Shown: positions 1 through 7,408, counted from the stretch's first letter. The stretch: 8,767 bases of DNA from Methanobacteriota archaeon (GCA_021731385.1 JAKFXM010000231.1:1-8767), one strand, 5' to 3'. Notes: generated from the letters alone by a model not told the origin. Made by a program: numbers and translations.

Positions 1-10
1 ATATGTCAGA

Positions 11-171
11 GCCCGATTGAGCCTAAAGGCTCAATGGGCCCAATGAGAGATTATCTCTCATTCGGGCGACGAAGTCGCTCTGCCACATGCCCAATTTCTG
101 CTTTGGCAGAAATTCGGGCCCAATCAGAACCTTTAGGTTCTGATTCGGGAAAGGGTTTTGATTCCCAAAAC
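11..171. repeat. Array of five bulged or perfect hairpins with GCCC...CGGGC ends
   Basis: Five inverted repeats follow each other here. The inner arms are perfect: ATTGAGCC at 16-23 with 28-35 (loop TAAA); AATGAGAGA at 42-50 with 54-62 (loop TTA); GCGAC at 66-70 with 74-78 (loop GAA); AATTTCTGC at 93-101 with 106-114 (loop TTTG); and AATCAGAACC at 122-131 with 136-145 (loop TTTA). Units 1, 2 and 4 are extended by outer GCCC/GGGC pairs, and unit 5 by CCC/GGG, always with one unpaired base: C63, C115 or C146 on the 3' side, and G15 in unit 1. Read on the minus strand, unit 1 has the same layout as the others, so it is an inverted copy of the design. Adjacent units share GGGCCC at 36-41 and 116-121. 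A weaker 6-bp stem (155-160 with 166-171) ends the array. No coding potential is seen. The array lies 3' of mcm. What it does is unknown. Confidence 0.85.
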
Positions 172-211
172 TAAAATTAATTCAATCAAAATCAAGGGAA
201 GATTAGGGTTG

Positions 212-246
212 ATAAGGGCAAGAAACCGTAGGTGTCTTGCCCTTAT
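212..246. repeat. Isolated 12-bp stem-loop downstream of mcm
   Basis: ATAAGGGCAAGA at 212-223 is the exact reverse complement of 235-246, with an 11-nt loop (224-234). Unlike the nearby array, the loop is long and lacks the TTTA/TTC design, so this is probably a different kind of element. It lies 63 bp beyond the mcm stop codon. On the minus strand it is followed by a T-rich stretch around 200-167. It could therefore mark the 3' end of the PINA-mcm transcript or form a stable RNA 3' end. Archaeal termination mainly needs a T-tract, so the role of the stem is inference. Confidence 0.55.
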
Positions 247-308
247 ATCTGGACAGCAAGATAGATGCTAATCAGCAAAATTAATGAATTTAGATTTTGC
301 ATTTAATC

Positions 309-3300
309 TCATCTGGCAGCAAATCCATACCAGCCATGCCGTGGCTCATATATCACACCCTTCATCTTCAATTCATTCAGGATCTGTTCAGCATGGAATT
401 TATCTATATTCTTTGCCTGTGCACTGGAAATTATTTCATCGAATGGTGCCAATCCTTCATCACTCGAACCTACCAGATTCTGGATTATCTCTTCAATAAT
501 CCTAATCCTCTCTCTTGTCGACCTTGGGTGCTCTGTTACAATTCTATCTATATCTATCTCCCCTGTTGCCTGGTCGTATGCAATTGACCTCAACACGAAA
601 TTCGTAAGTTCTATCGCCCTTTCAGCATCGCTGACCGTTACTGTATCACTGAGCCTCATCTTTGCAGAAGCCTCTGCAAGCCTGACAAGGGCTTCAAGTT
701 GCCTTGGTGTTGCTGTTATAGCCTCCTTGCTCATCCCCCTGAGGTCTACATAAAACCACTTTATCTTCTCGGTAGCCTCATTAGTAAGAAGGGGGTGTAT
801 ATTCTTCCTTGAATATGCGATATATTTTCTGAAGAGTTCTGTAGGAATTTCAGGCTCTAAGTCCTTCATCTCCTCCCCCACCGTGTGCATCTTAAGCATA
901 TGCTCTGCGATCCGCGTGTCTCTCTCTCTGTCAAGGATATCCCTTATGGGGAAAATAAGGTCAAATCTGGAGAGTAGTGTAGGCGGAATGTCAAATTGCT
1001 CTACCAGTGGCTTGTAGCTATCAAACCTGCTGAATTTCGGATTTGATGCCGCAAGAACCGTTGTATTCGCCTTGAATTTTGTTACAATGCCGGCTTTCGC
1101 TATACTTATCGTATTGTGCAGTACCATACAATTGCTGATAAATGCTCTTGTAGGTTCCACAGTAATATCATAAACAAATCTATCTTCACACCCCCTTTTC
1201 TCAACCGAGGTTACTTTTGTCCACTGGACCGGTGCAAAAGCAATTCTCTTTAACTCGGAAACATCTTGTTTTATTTTTAATCTGTTTTTTATAATATTTT
1301 TCAACGCATCTCTTATTTTTTCTGATTTCAGTTTCTTGTTTCTGAACCAGTAACCTACAAGACTTCCAGAAACGCCCAATTCCTTACCTATTTCATTTTG
1401 AGAAATTCTGAACCTTCTGGTAATCTGCCATAATCCCCCAACATCCTTTGAATCAATATTCTCTAATTCACTTTCCAAGTCATTCATTCGTTCTAATATT
1501 ACTCCGATAATTTTCTGAAGTTTGTTTTTATGTATATTATCTGCATAATAAACCTCTATGCCGAAAAATCTTCTGTTCATTCTAAGGGAATTCAAAATAT
1601 CCCCAATTTTTCTTGTAGAATTAGGAACTATATTTGTGACAGACCTGTAAGTCTTATCTATTTCTATATAATTTTCCAACCTATCGTTTTTTTTCTTTGA
1701 TGTAAATCCGATCTCTTCGTAATACCTTTTAATGTTTTCATATCCGGTGATATCAACTTTGTAAAATCTTCTGTCTGAAAAAATACTTGATCTTATACCA
1801 AACCTCAGCAGAAGTTCCTGAACCTGATATGCAAGTTCCTTGTTCGGGGTTGTAAGCGTTATTCTTATACCGTTCCTATTGACTTTTACAACTGTTCCAT
1901 CGCCATCGAACAGGGCTTTTAACAAATTTGCAATCTCATGATTCTCACAGTTAATCAAAGCAGGAGGGATTCTTTTTTTCTCATCACCCTCTATCAAGAG
2001 ACAATCCAATTGTCTTAGGAAATCCATGAGCAAGGTAGAAGTTAATCGTATTCCAGTCACACCATTTTTCTTTTGTATGTATGGTTTTATTCTAAACAGA
2101 GATTCTGTTATATTGAGATAATCACTAATGAGGCTTGAATCTTTATTGTAAAAATTAATTCCGTTTTTCTTACCTCTATTAAGTTCGTATCCGCCGTCAG
2201 TTATATGATACCCTATAAATCTGCAGAATTCTGGAGAATTATGGGATGGCAATGTTATCTGTTTTGAATGCGGTATATCTGCTGCTGATTTCAGATTAAA
2301 ATCCTGTTGTTCTCCCTTAAAAGGTATTCTCTCTGGAATTGGGAAGAATTCGCCCTCCTTTATTTCCTCAGCTGGAATTGTAGTTATTTTTCCATCCCTT
2401 ATCACCCAGCAGGGATGCTCTGGTGTTACCTTAAGCTCCCTCCCATTCCTGATCTTAAATCTCACAAAAGTTTTTGGAGCGATATGCTTGCTTACCCTGT
2501 TTATTTTTGTTGTGAATATTTTTTCAAAATCGGTTGTGAATATTTCGAATCCAAGATCCTCTACCGGAATTATAAAACAGTCTTTGCCTTTGATTATCCT
2601 TTCGGGATATTTTTTCATCAAATCTTCCACAAAATTTCCAATTTCTACATCATTATTATTTACCTTAATCTTGGAGGAATATAGAAAACTTTGCTGTTCC
2701 ATTGCCTCGTGCATCGCACTCCTGTCTTCCTTATCCATCTTGTCAAATTCATCAATTGCAACAATGCCACCACTTGCAAGAACCAACGCCCCTGCTTTTA
2801 GTGTCCAGGCACCCTCTGCAAATTCATCTCGCTCTGCAGTTGCTGTAAGTCCGGCCCCGGTTGTTCCCTTTCCGGTAACATATATGCTTTTCGGTGCAAT
2901 CTGGTTTACATATTGCAGAATTCTTGATTTCGCAACCCCCGGATCACCAATAAGTAGGATGTGTATATCGGGTCTAACATGGGTTCCGTCTGGAAGTTTC
3001 TTATTAGGTCTTCCTCCAAAGAGCTGGAGTGCAATTGCTTCTTTTACCTCATTGTAACCATAGATCGATGGGGCTATCGAATTTACAATCTTGCTCCTGA
3101 TGTTTGGGTCCTTTGCAAGTTTTTTTATCTGCTTTTCCTCTTCAGGAGTAATGATAATATCCTCAAATTCCTTTTCAATGCCATCTATCTTGTTCGCCTC
3201 TATGAATTTGAAATATACGGGCCCCTTAAATTTCGGAGGCAACAGCCTAACAAGCCCGGTAACTATGACCTTGTCTCCTGCCGTGACTAAATCAACCAAA

Positions 3301-3902
3301 TCATCTTCAAGCCATATCTCTATCCTTCTTGCCTGCTCCCCGCCCTTGAGCATCTCCAGGGGTTCCTGAATCTCAAGTTTCTGCATATCTGTCCATTTTG
3401 AATCCTCTGGTGAGAATCTGAATTCTCGCTTTCTGCAATTTTTGCACTGTAATGGCTCCCTTAGAAACCGTGTAGTCTGTGGCTCATCATGGGGTTCATT
3501 ACACTTATTGCAATAGAACCTTCCAATCAGAACCTTTGGCAGGACATCGCTTATCTTATTAACTAAACCCTCAAGAGAGATGAATTTGGATATATATTCC
3601 GCGGTTATATTCCTGATCATAACGGTGTAACCCCTCTCCTTTGGCAGATTGCAGAATCTTGCATGGAATCTTGGCTCTTCAACAGTTTCTGGCAATGAAA
3701 CCCTTATTTTCTCTGTAAGGACATTTTCAAATATATTAATGACCCCATCAAAATTTGTTATTAATTCCTCAGCAAGTTCGTGGTCATATCTTGCAAGCTC
3801 CCCGTAATCAATCACGAGACTCTTTTCATCCGGATACTTTTCTGCAATCCTGTTTATCTCCTTTGACTTCAGTTCGAGAAATCTCTCAATGCGTTCTTTC
3901 AT
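309..3902 (-). CDS. mcm: Replicative DNA helicase MCM, interrupted by an intein
   Basis: The minichromosome maintenance protein is the hexameric 3'-5' ATP-driven helicase at the archaeal replication fork. The precursor is 1197 residues; removing the intein (residues 405-930) leaves 671, normal for an archaeal MCM. The N-terminal region holds a C4 zinc finger (C131, C134, C153, C156) and the OB-fold DNA-binding part. The AAA+ core shows Walker A GDPGVAKS (319-326), Walker B with D384-E385, sensor 1 N954, an arginine finger in LLSRFD (R979) and a sensor-2 arginine in TPRQLE (R1067). A winged-helix domain forms the last 80 or so residues. All catalytic residues are present, so the spliced protein should be active. 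The ATG start fits the family N-terminus; I see no clear Shine-Dalgarno just upstream. It lies 40 bp after the PINA gene on the same strand and is probably co-transcribed with it. Confidence 0.97.
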   Translation of the reverse strand: MKERIERFLELKSKEINRIAEKYPDEKSLVIDYGELARYDHELAEELITNFDGVINIFENVLTEKIRVSLPETVEEPRFHARFCNLPKERGYTVMIRNITAEYISKFISLEGLVNKISDVLPKVLIGRFYCNKCNEPHDEPQTTRFLREPLQCKNCRKREFRFSPEDSKWTDMQKLEIQEPLEMLKGGEQARRIEIWLEDDLVDLVTAGDKVIVTGLVRLLPPKFKGPVYFKFIEANKIDGIEKEFEDIIITPEEEKQIKKLAKDPNIRSKIVNSIAPSIYGYNEVKEAIALQLFGGRPNKKLPDGTHVRPDIHILLIGDPGVAKSRILQYVNQIAPKSIYVTGKGTTGAGLTATAERDEFAEGAWTLKAGALVLASGGIVAIDEFDKMDKEDRSAMHEAMEQQSFLYSSKIKVNNNDVEIGNFVEDLMKKYPERIIKGKDCFIIPVEDLGFEIFTTDFEKIFTTKINRVSKHIAPKTFVRFKIRNGRELKVTPEHPCWVIRDGKITTIPAEEIKEGEFFPIPERIPFKGEQQDFNLKSAADIPHSKQITLPSHNSPEFCRFIGYHITDGGYELNRGKKNGINFYNKDSSLISDYLNITESLFRIKPYIQKKNGVTGIRLTSTLLMDFLRQLDCLLIEGDEKKRIPPALINCENHEIANLLKALFDGDGTVVKVNRNGIRITLTTPNKELAYQVQELLLRFGIRSSIFSDRRFYKVDITGYENIKRYYEEIGFTSKKKNDRLENYIEIDKTYRSVTNIVPNSTRKIGDILNSLRMNRRFFGIEVYYADNIHKNKLQKIIGVILERMNDLESELENIDSKDVGGLWQITRRFRISQNEIGKELGVSGSLVGYWFRNKKLKSEKIRDALKNIIKNRLKIKQDVSELKRIAFAPVQWTKVTSVEKRGCEDRFVYDITVEPTRAFISNCMVLHNTISIAKAGIVTKFKANTTVLAASNPKFSRFDSYKPLVEQFDIPPTLLSRFDLIFPIRDILDRERDTRIAEHMLKMHTVGEEMKDLEPEIPTELFRKYIAYSRKNIHPLLTNEATEKIKWFYVDLRGMSKEAITATPRQLEALVRLAEASAKMRLSDTVTVSDAERAIELTNFVLRSIAYDQATGEIDIDRIVTEHPRSTRERIRIIEEIIQNLVGSSDEGLAPFDEIISSAQAKNIDKFHAEQILNELKMKGVIYEPRHGWYGFAAR
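1113..2690 (-). mobile_element. Intein with LAGLIDADG homing endonuclease and HTH, in MCM
   Basis: A 526-residue in-frame insertion (precursor residues 405-930) splits the conserved MCM sequence EQQ|TISIAKAG, 20 residues after the Walker B glutamate. The N-terminal splice residue is Ser405 rather than the commoner Cys. Block B contains TPEH (493-496). The C-terminal blocks run from VYDITVEPTRAF to CMVLHN, ending His929-Asn930 followed by extein Thr931, so the nucleophiles for protein splicing are intact. Two LAGLIDADG motifs, FIGYHITDG (562-570, D569) and LKALFDGDG (661-669, D668), both keep the catalytic acid, so the endonuclease may be active. Between the endonuclease and block F, residues about 827-857 look like a helix-turn-helix (SQNEIGKELGVSGSLVGYW). 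By eye the intein is more AT-rich than the flanking extein. Splicing and homing are inferred from motifs. Confidence 0.93.
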
Positions 3903-3942
3903 AATTGATGATTTTATTTTACCAATTTCCTTTGAGACCTAT

Positions 3943-5541
3943 TCATACTATCTTAATCTTTTTCTCGGCCGTTATGGCCTCAATCAATGCCCTCCCCACA
4001 TCAGTATTCCTCTTTATCTTTACATTTCCTGCCCTGTTTGCCCTTGCTGTACCGATGTAATCCTTTCCTGCGAATATCCTTACATTCTCATCAAAGCGCC
4101 TTGACCTTAGTATTATTAACTTTTTTGTCTTTGATGTCCTTACATCTTCACCTAATGCTTCTCCACCATGCTCTGTACTTCTAAATTTTCTTTTTATCGG
4201 AATTACGACAACCTCCTCACCGTATGAATACATCTCATACTCCGGGGATTTTGTCTCGAAGTCTCTTATCTCAATAACGGGCCTTGCTAAATCTGCTTCT
4301 CTCATCCCATATGGAACCTTAACCACCATGCTTAGTTCATAGACCTCCTGGATTTTGCCGGATTCTATAAAAATTACAGTATCTATAATGTGCGGGATTA
4401 GTCCGAGTTCAACCCTTCCCACAAGTCTCTGGATTGCATCTATGGCCTTGTTTGCATGCGTAACCCCGACCATTCCAACACCCGCAAGCCGCATGTCCGC
4501 AAAGACCCGAAAGTCTGTGCTCTTTCTAACCTCGTCAAATATTGTGTAATCCGGCCTAACAAGAAGAAGCACATCAGAGGTTTTCTCCATAGAGCCCTCA
4601 AGGGGGGCATATTGCGTTATCACATCAGGAACCTGTAAATCCCTTGGCTGCTCCATTGTCTTTACAATCTTGCCCTTGCTCAGGTAGAATTCTGCAAGTG
4701 CCTGAACAAATGTAGTCTTTCCTGCACCGGGAGAACCAGAGACAAATATCCCCTCTGCATGTGATTCAAGCCTCTGCAGCAATTTTTTGGAAATAGTATA
4801 ATCGCTTAATTTCGTCTTTACAATGGGCTTTACTGCTGTTATTTCAAGTCCATCGCTGAATGGCGGTCTTGCTATGACAATTCTATACTCGCCAAGTTGC
4901 ACAACAGTAACCCCTCTTCTTTCAATTTCTATATAACCCCTTGGGTCAGATTTTGCAGCCTCTACTATTTCCTTTGCATACAAATCCAATTTCTCTCTAT
5001 CAGTAATTGCACCAATCCTTACCAATTCAAATCTGCCTACAGTTCCCTTCTTTGCAAAAATCTCTGTATTCTCCTTAAGATGCAGTGACATTGTTCCGGA
5101 ATCAAATAATTCAAATATCCTTGGCTGTATTTTTATTATCCTTGGCTCCATGTATCTGATTTTCAATCCCTTAGCCTCTGAAACAAGCGCCTGAATCCTG
5201 TCACTTGTTACAAGAATTGCATCGTTATCCTCAGCAGCCTTCCTTATAAGTTCATCAATCCTACCTACCCTTGCGCCCCTTATTTCAGACTCCGATGGGA
5301 ATTTTCCATAGAATTCGAGTTTTATATTCTTTTGTTCATTTGCCAATTCCCTTAGGGATTTCAATTCCTTCAGACCGTCAAAACCCGTTTCCCTTCCCAA
5401 ATTTGCCTGATTCTCAAGTTCTGACACTGCTGCATTTGGGACTATTATCTCAATTTCTTCCGAATTCTTTAATTCCTTAATAATTTCAGTTATCCTGCCA
5501 TCTATTATCACAGATGTATCAGGGACGATTTTTGTTTTCAT
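3943..5541 (-). CDS. PINA-type PIN domain, PilT-like ATPase and KH domain protein
   Basis: This 532-residue protein has the architecture of the archaeal PINA / PINc-VapC family ATPase. An N-terminal PIN nuclease-like domain (about 1-135) keeps the acidic residues D8, E41, D96 and D114. A PilT/VirB11-type hexameric ATPase follows, with Walker A GSPGAGKTT (269-277), Walker B TIFDE (333-337) and the histidine box GVTHA (359-363). A KH-like nucleic-acid-binding segment (about 475-525) ends it. Work on crenarchaeal PINA links the family to Holliday-junction branch migration together with Hjc and Hjm; a role in DNA repair or recombination here is inferred from that. The ATG at 5539-5541 places the PIN motif VPDTS right at the N-terminus, as in the family, with no Shine-Dalgarno before it, so the message may be leaderless. 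mcm follows 40 bp downstream. PilT-like pilus retraction is unlikely given the PIN and KH domains. Confidence 0.92.
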   Translation of the reverse strand: MKTKIVPDTSVIIDGRITEIIKELKNSEEIEIIVPNAAVSELENQANLGRETGFDGLKELKSLRELANEQKNIKLEFYGKFPSESEIRGARVGRIDELIRKAAEDNDAILVTSDRIQALVSEAKGLKIRYMEPRIIKIQPRIFELFDSGTMSLHLKENTEIFAKKGTVGRFELVRIGAITDREKLDLYAKEIVEAAKSDPRGYIEIERRGVTVVQLGEYRIVIARPPFSDGLEITAVKPIVKTKLSDYTISKKLLQRLESHAEGIFVSGSPGAGKTTFVQALAEFYLSKGKIVKTMEQPRDLQVPDVITQYAPLEGSMEKTSDVLLLVRPDYTIFDEVRKSTDFRVFADMRLAGVGMVGVTHANKAIDAIQRLVGRVELGLIPHIIDTVIFIESGKIQEVYELSMVVKVPYGMREADLARPVIEIRDFETKSPEYEMYSYGEEVVVIPIKRKFRSTEHGGEALGEDVRTSKTKKLIILRSRRFDENVRIFAGKDYIGTARANRAGNVKIKRNTDVGRALIEAITAEKKIKIV

Positions 5542-5565
5542 TCGTTGATTGACAATTTTAATGAC

Positions 5566-5583
5566 TTATTTACATTAAATTTA
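5566..5583 (-). promoter_or_regulatory. Possible TATA region for the PINA-mcm transcript
   Basis: An all A/T stretch apart from single C/G positions lies 25-42 bp upstream of the PINA start codon on the minus strand, reading TAAATTTAATGTAAATAA. The distance fits a TATA box for a leaderless or nearly leaderless archaeal message, which agrees with the absence of a Shine-Dalgarno sequence. No clear BRE was identified. The assignment rests on spacing and composition only. Confidence 0.3.
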
Positions 5584-5635
5584 CAAATTGCCAAGATACC
5601 ACGAACTTATTGGAATTCAAGAAGAAATAGTTAAA

Positions 5636-5733
5636 AAAATTTTGCTTCGCAAAATTTTAATACGAAACTCTTTAGAGTTTCGTAGCTCCGAGACCAAAGG
5701 TCTCGGATTAACTCGTAATACTTCGTATTACGA
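5636..5733. repeat. Cluster of four perfect hairpins separated by 2-5 bp
   Basis: Four perfect inverted repeats are packed into 98 bp. AAAATTTTGC at 5636-5645 pairs with 5649-5658 (loop TTC). TACGAAACTC at 5661-5670 pairs with 5675-5684 (loop TTTA). TCCGAGACC at 5687-5695 pairs with 5699-5707 (loop AAA, or TTT on the other strand). TCGTAATAC at 5713-5721 pairs with 5725-5733 (loop TTC). Spacers are 2, 2 and 5 bp. The arms are unrelated to each other and to those at 11-145, but the loops follow the same plan: a C-G pair closing a short T-rich loop. The cluster lies between the divergent PINA and atpB genes, nearer PINA. No open reading frame of note crosses it. Function unknown. Confidence 0.88.
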
Positions 5734-5894
5734 TGAAAAGAACTTAAAATGTCCGTCGACATGGTGGCTATGGTGCTTATCTATCTGATACATGGTAAAG
5801 ATATTGCAGGATGCAAATTCTGATCATTACGGTTATTATCCCATAATCATAAAGACGCGAGAATGCAGCCTCTTTTTTTATTTTGGATTTCCAT

Positions 5895-5903
5895 GATTAT
5901 ATG
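5895..5903 (+). promoter_or_regulatory. Candidate TATA box for atpB-atpD
   Basis: GATTATATG resembles an archaeal TATA element. A start site about 26 bp downstream would give a leader of roughly 50-55 nt that includes the Shine-Dalgarno at 5965-5970. AT-rich sequence around 5938-5948 (AAATTAATACT) is an alternative that would give a much shorter leader. Weak evidence, based on motif and position only. Confidence 0.25.
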
Positions 5904-5964
5904 TAGTTAGTTGTAATACTTGCGAAGCAGGTTATCAAATTAATACTTTCAGGAACATCTTGAA

Positions 5965-5970
5965 GGGGAT
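5965..5970 (+). promoter_or_regulatory. Shine-Dalgarno of atpB (decides the start)
   Basis: GGGGAT lies 7 nt before the ATG at 5978-5980 and matches the anti-Shine-Dalgarno region at most positions. It supports that ATG over the in-frame TTG at 5960, which would place this site inside the coding region. Confidence 0.65.
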
Positions 5971-5977
5971 AGAAAAA

Positions 5978-7396
5978 ATGGCAATAAAAGAATACAAAAG
6001 CATTGTTGAGGTTGCAGGTCCATTGATGATAGTAGATAATGTAAGTGATGTCATGTACGGGGAAGTAGTCGAAATAGAAACTGCAATTGGTGAACTCCGA
6101 ACGGGCCAGGTTTTGGACGCAATGGAGGGTAAGGCAGTAGTTCAGGTCTTTGAAGGCACCTCCGGCCTTGATACAAAGAATACAAAGGCAAGATTCTTGG
6201 GGGAAACAATGAAGATTCCGGTCTCTGTGAGTATGCTGGGTAGGATATTTGACGGTGCAGGCAGACCGAGAGACGGTAAGGGTGAAATTCTTCCGGAAGA
6301 TAGAAGGGATATAAACGGTTACCCTATGAATCCGACTGCAAGAGAATTCCCCCGGGAATTCATACAGACTGGAATTTCTGCAATAGATGAGATGAACACA
6401 TTGGTCAGGGGACAGAAACTTCCAATCTTCTCGGCATCGGGCTTGCCGCATAATGAACTTGCTGCACAGATCGCAAGGCAGGCAAAGGTTCTCGGTAAAG
6501 AGGAAGAATTCGCAGTTGTTTTTGCAGCAATGGGGATAACCGCAGGAGAGGCGGCATTCTTCAGGAGGGATTTTGAGAGGACAGGTGCATTAGAGAGGAT
6601 TGTATCCTTCATTAATCTTGCAGACGACCCCACAATTGAAAGAATAATTACGCCGAGAATTGCACTAACAACCGCGGAATTCCTGGCATTTGACAAAGAA
6701 ATGAATGTCCTTGTAATCCTTACCGATCTTACAAACTACTGCGAAGCCCTGAGAGAAATTTCATCAGCAAGGGAAGAAGTTCCGGGGAGAAGGGGTTATC
6801 CCGGATATCTATACACTGACCTTGCAATGAGTTATGAAAGGGCCGGAAGAATTCGGGGCAAAAAAGGGGGTATTACACAAATCCCGATCCTGACAATGCC
6901 GGGGGATGATATAACACACCCGATACCAGATCTAACAGGTTATATCACGGAGGGCCAGATTGTTCTAACAAGGCAACTGCACAGGAAGGGGATTTATCCG
7001 CCGATTGATGTCTTGCCCTGCCTGTCAAGGCTGATGAACCAGGGTATAGGTAAGGGTAGGACAAGAGAGGATCATAGAGACGCCGCAAACCAGATTTATG
7101 CTGCTTATGCCGAGGGCCGTGATTTAAGGGACCTTGTTGCTGTTGTCGGGGAAGAGGCCTTGACAGAGAGGGACCAGAAATTCCTTGAATTTGCGGAAAG
7201 ATTCGAGTCCGAATTTATAAATCAGGATTTGGATGATGATAGAAGCATTCAGGATACGCTCGATCTCGGATGGGACCTGCTTTCAGTACTTCCCGAAAGG
7301 GAGCTAAAGAGGATAAGACCGGAATTTGTAGAGAAATACCACCCAAAAAATAGAAAAAGTAAATTAAATTCAAACGCATTGAATCTGCCCCTTTAA
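5978..7396 (+). CDS. atpB: A/V-type ATP synthase subunit B
   Basis: The B subunit alternates with catalytic A subunits in the A3B3 head of the membrane-bound rotary ATP synthase, facing the cytoplasm; it binds nucleotide but does not hydrolyse it. The 472-residue product shows an N-terminal beta-barrel (about 1-75), the segment SMLGRIFDGAGRP (85-97), and FSASGLPHNELAAQIARQ (151-168) in the place where catalytic subunits have a P-loop. The missing Walker A identifies B rather than A. PCLSRLM (347-353) contains the conserved arginine R351 that reaches into the neighbouring active site. The C-terminal helical domain follows. After VLPERELKRI the protein runs on with a Lys/Asn-rich tail whose last residues NLPL and stop codon are encoded by a perfect palindrome (7381-7408). 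The A-subunit gene, usually directly upstream, is absent; atpD follows after 53 bp. Confidence 0.97.
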   Translation: MAIKEYKSIVEVAGPLMIVDNVSDVMYGEVVEIETAIGELRTGQVLDAMEGKAVVQVFEGTSGLDTKNTKARFLGETMKIPVSVSMLGRIFDGAGRPRDGKGEILPEDRRDINGYPMNPTAREFPREFIQTGISAIDEMNTLVRGQKLPIFSASGLPHNELAAQIARQAKVLGKEEEFAVVFAAMGITAGEAAFFRRDFERTGALERIVSFINLADDPTIERIITPRIALTTAEFLAFDKEMNVLVILTDLTNYCEALREISSAREEVPGRRGYPGYLYTDLAMSYERAGRIRGKKGGITQIPILTMPGDDITHPIPDLTGYITEGQIVLTRQLHRKGIYPPIDVLPCLSRLMNQGIGKGRTREDHRDAANQIYAAYAEGRDLRDLVAVVGEEALTERDQKFLEFAERFESEFINQDLDDDRSIQDTLDLGWDLLSVLPERELKRIRPEFVEKYHPKNRKSKLNSNALNLPL

Positions 7397-7408
7397 AGGG
7401 GCAGATTC
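7381..7408. repeat. 28-bp perfect palindrome across the atpB stop codon
   Basis: GAATCTGCCCCTTT at 7381-7394 is the exact reverse complement of 7395-7408. As a hairpin it gives an 11-bp stem with loop TTTAAA. The TAA stop of atpB (7394-7396) sits at its centre, and its left arm encodes Asn-Leu-Pro-Leu. No T-tract follows directly, so it is not a textbook terminator. It may influence mRNA 3'-end stability or separate the expression of atpB from atpD. It resembles the other hairpins of this window in having a C-G closed T-rich loop. Confidence 0.85.

Larger units (their letters stand above)
5734..5977. other. Non-coding spacer upstream of atpB, with T-tract
   Basis: No convincing gene is seen here. 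It contains a T-tract at 5872-5884 (TTTTTTTATTTT with one A) preceded by a GC-richer segment at 5855-5870, the arrangement expected at the 3' end of an archaeal transcript on the plus strand. A small non-coding RNA between the hairpin cluster and this tract is therefore possible but unproven. A degenerate 5-bp hairpin with loop GAA (5919-5931, one G-T pair) resembles a decayed member of the hairpin family. The last 80 bp should hold the atpB promoter and leader. Confidence 0.4.

Noticed and set aside
11..149. CRISPR array
   Set aside because: Units are regularly sized, but there is no constant direct repeat of 24-40 bp with unique spacers. What is constant is only a 4-5 bp cap and the loop, and each core is a self-complementary hairpin. 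No cas gene is present.
2488..3057. 189-residue open frame on the plus strand
   Set aside because: Antisense to the conserved Walker A/B region of mcm and the intein start; the product is low-complexity Ser/Leu/Pro-rich, typical of a shadow frame.
5731..5822. C/D box small RNA
   Set aside because: An ACGATGA resembling a C box at 5730-5736 and two CTGA words are present, but the first overlaps a hairpin arm and the spacing does not fit C, D', C' and D boxes.
5960..5977. TTG start six codons upstream for atpB
   Set aside because: It would put the GGGGAT Shine-Dalgarno inside the gene; the ATG at 5978 has proper spacing and fits the family N-terminus.
5897..6451. 184-residue open frame on the minus strand
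   Set aside because: It lies antisense to the 5' part of atpB, whose family match is unambiguous; its own product is Cys/Tyr/His-rich without any recognisable domain.
6319..6696. 125-residue open frame on the minus strand
   Set aside because: Antisense to the nucleotide-binding core of atpB, with no upstream signals and Ala/Ser-rich shadow composition.
5978..7396. Catalytic A subunit or flagellar/type III ATPase
   Set aside because: The P-loop is replaced by SASGLPHNE and the length is near 470 residues, both typical of the B subunit.
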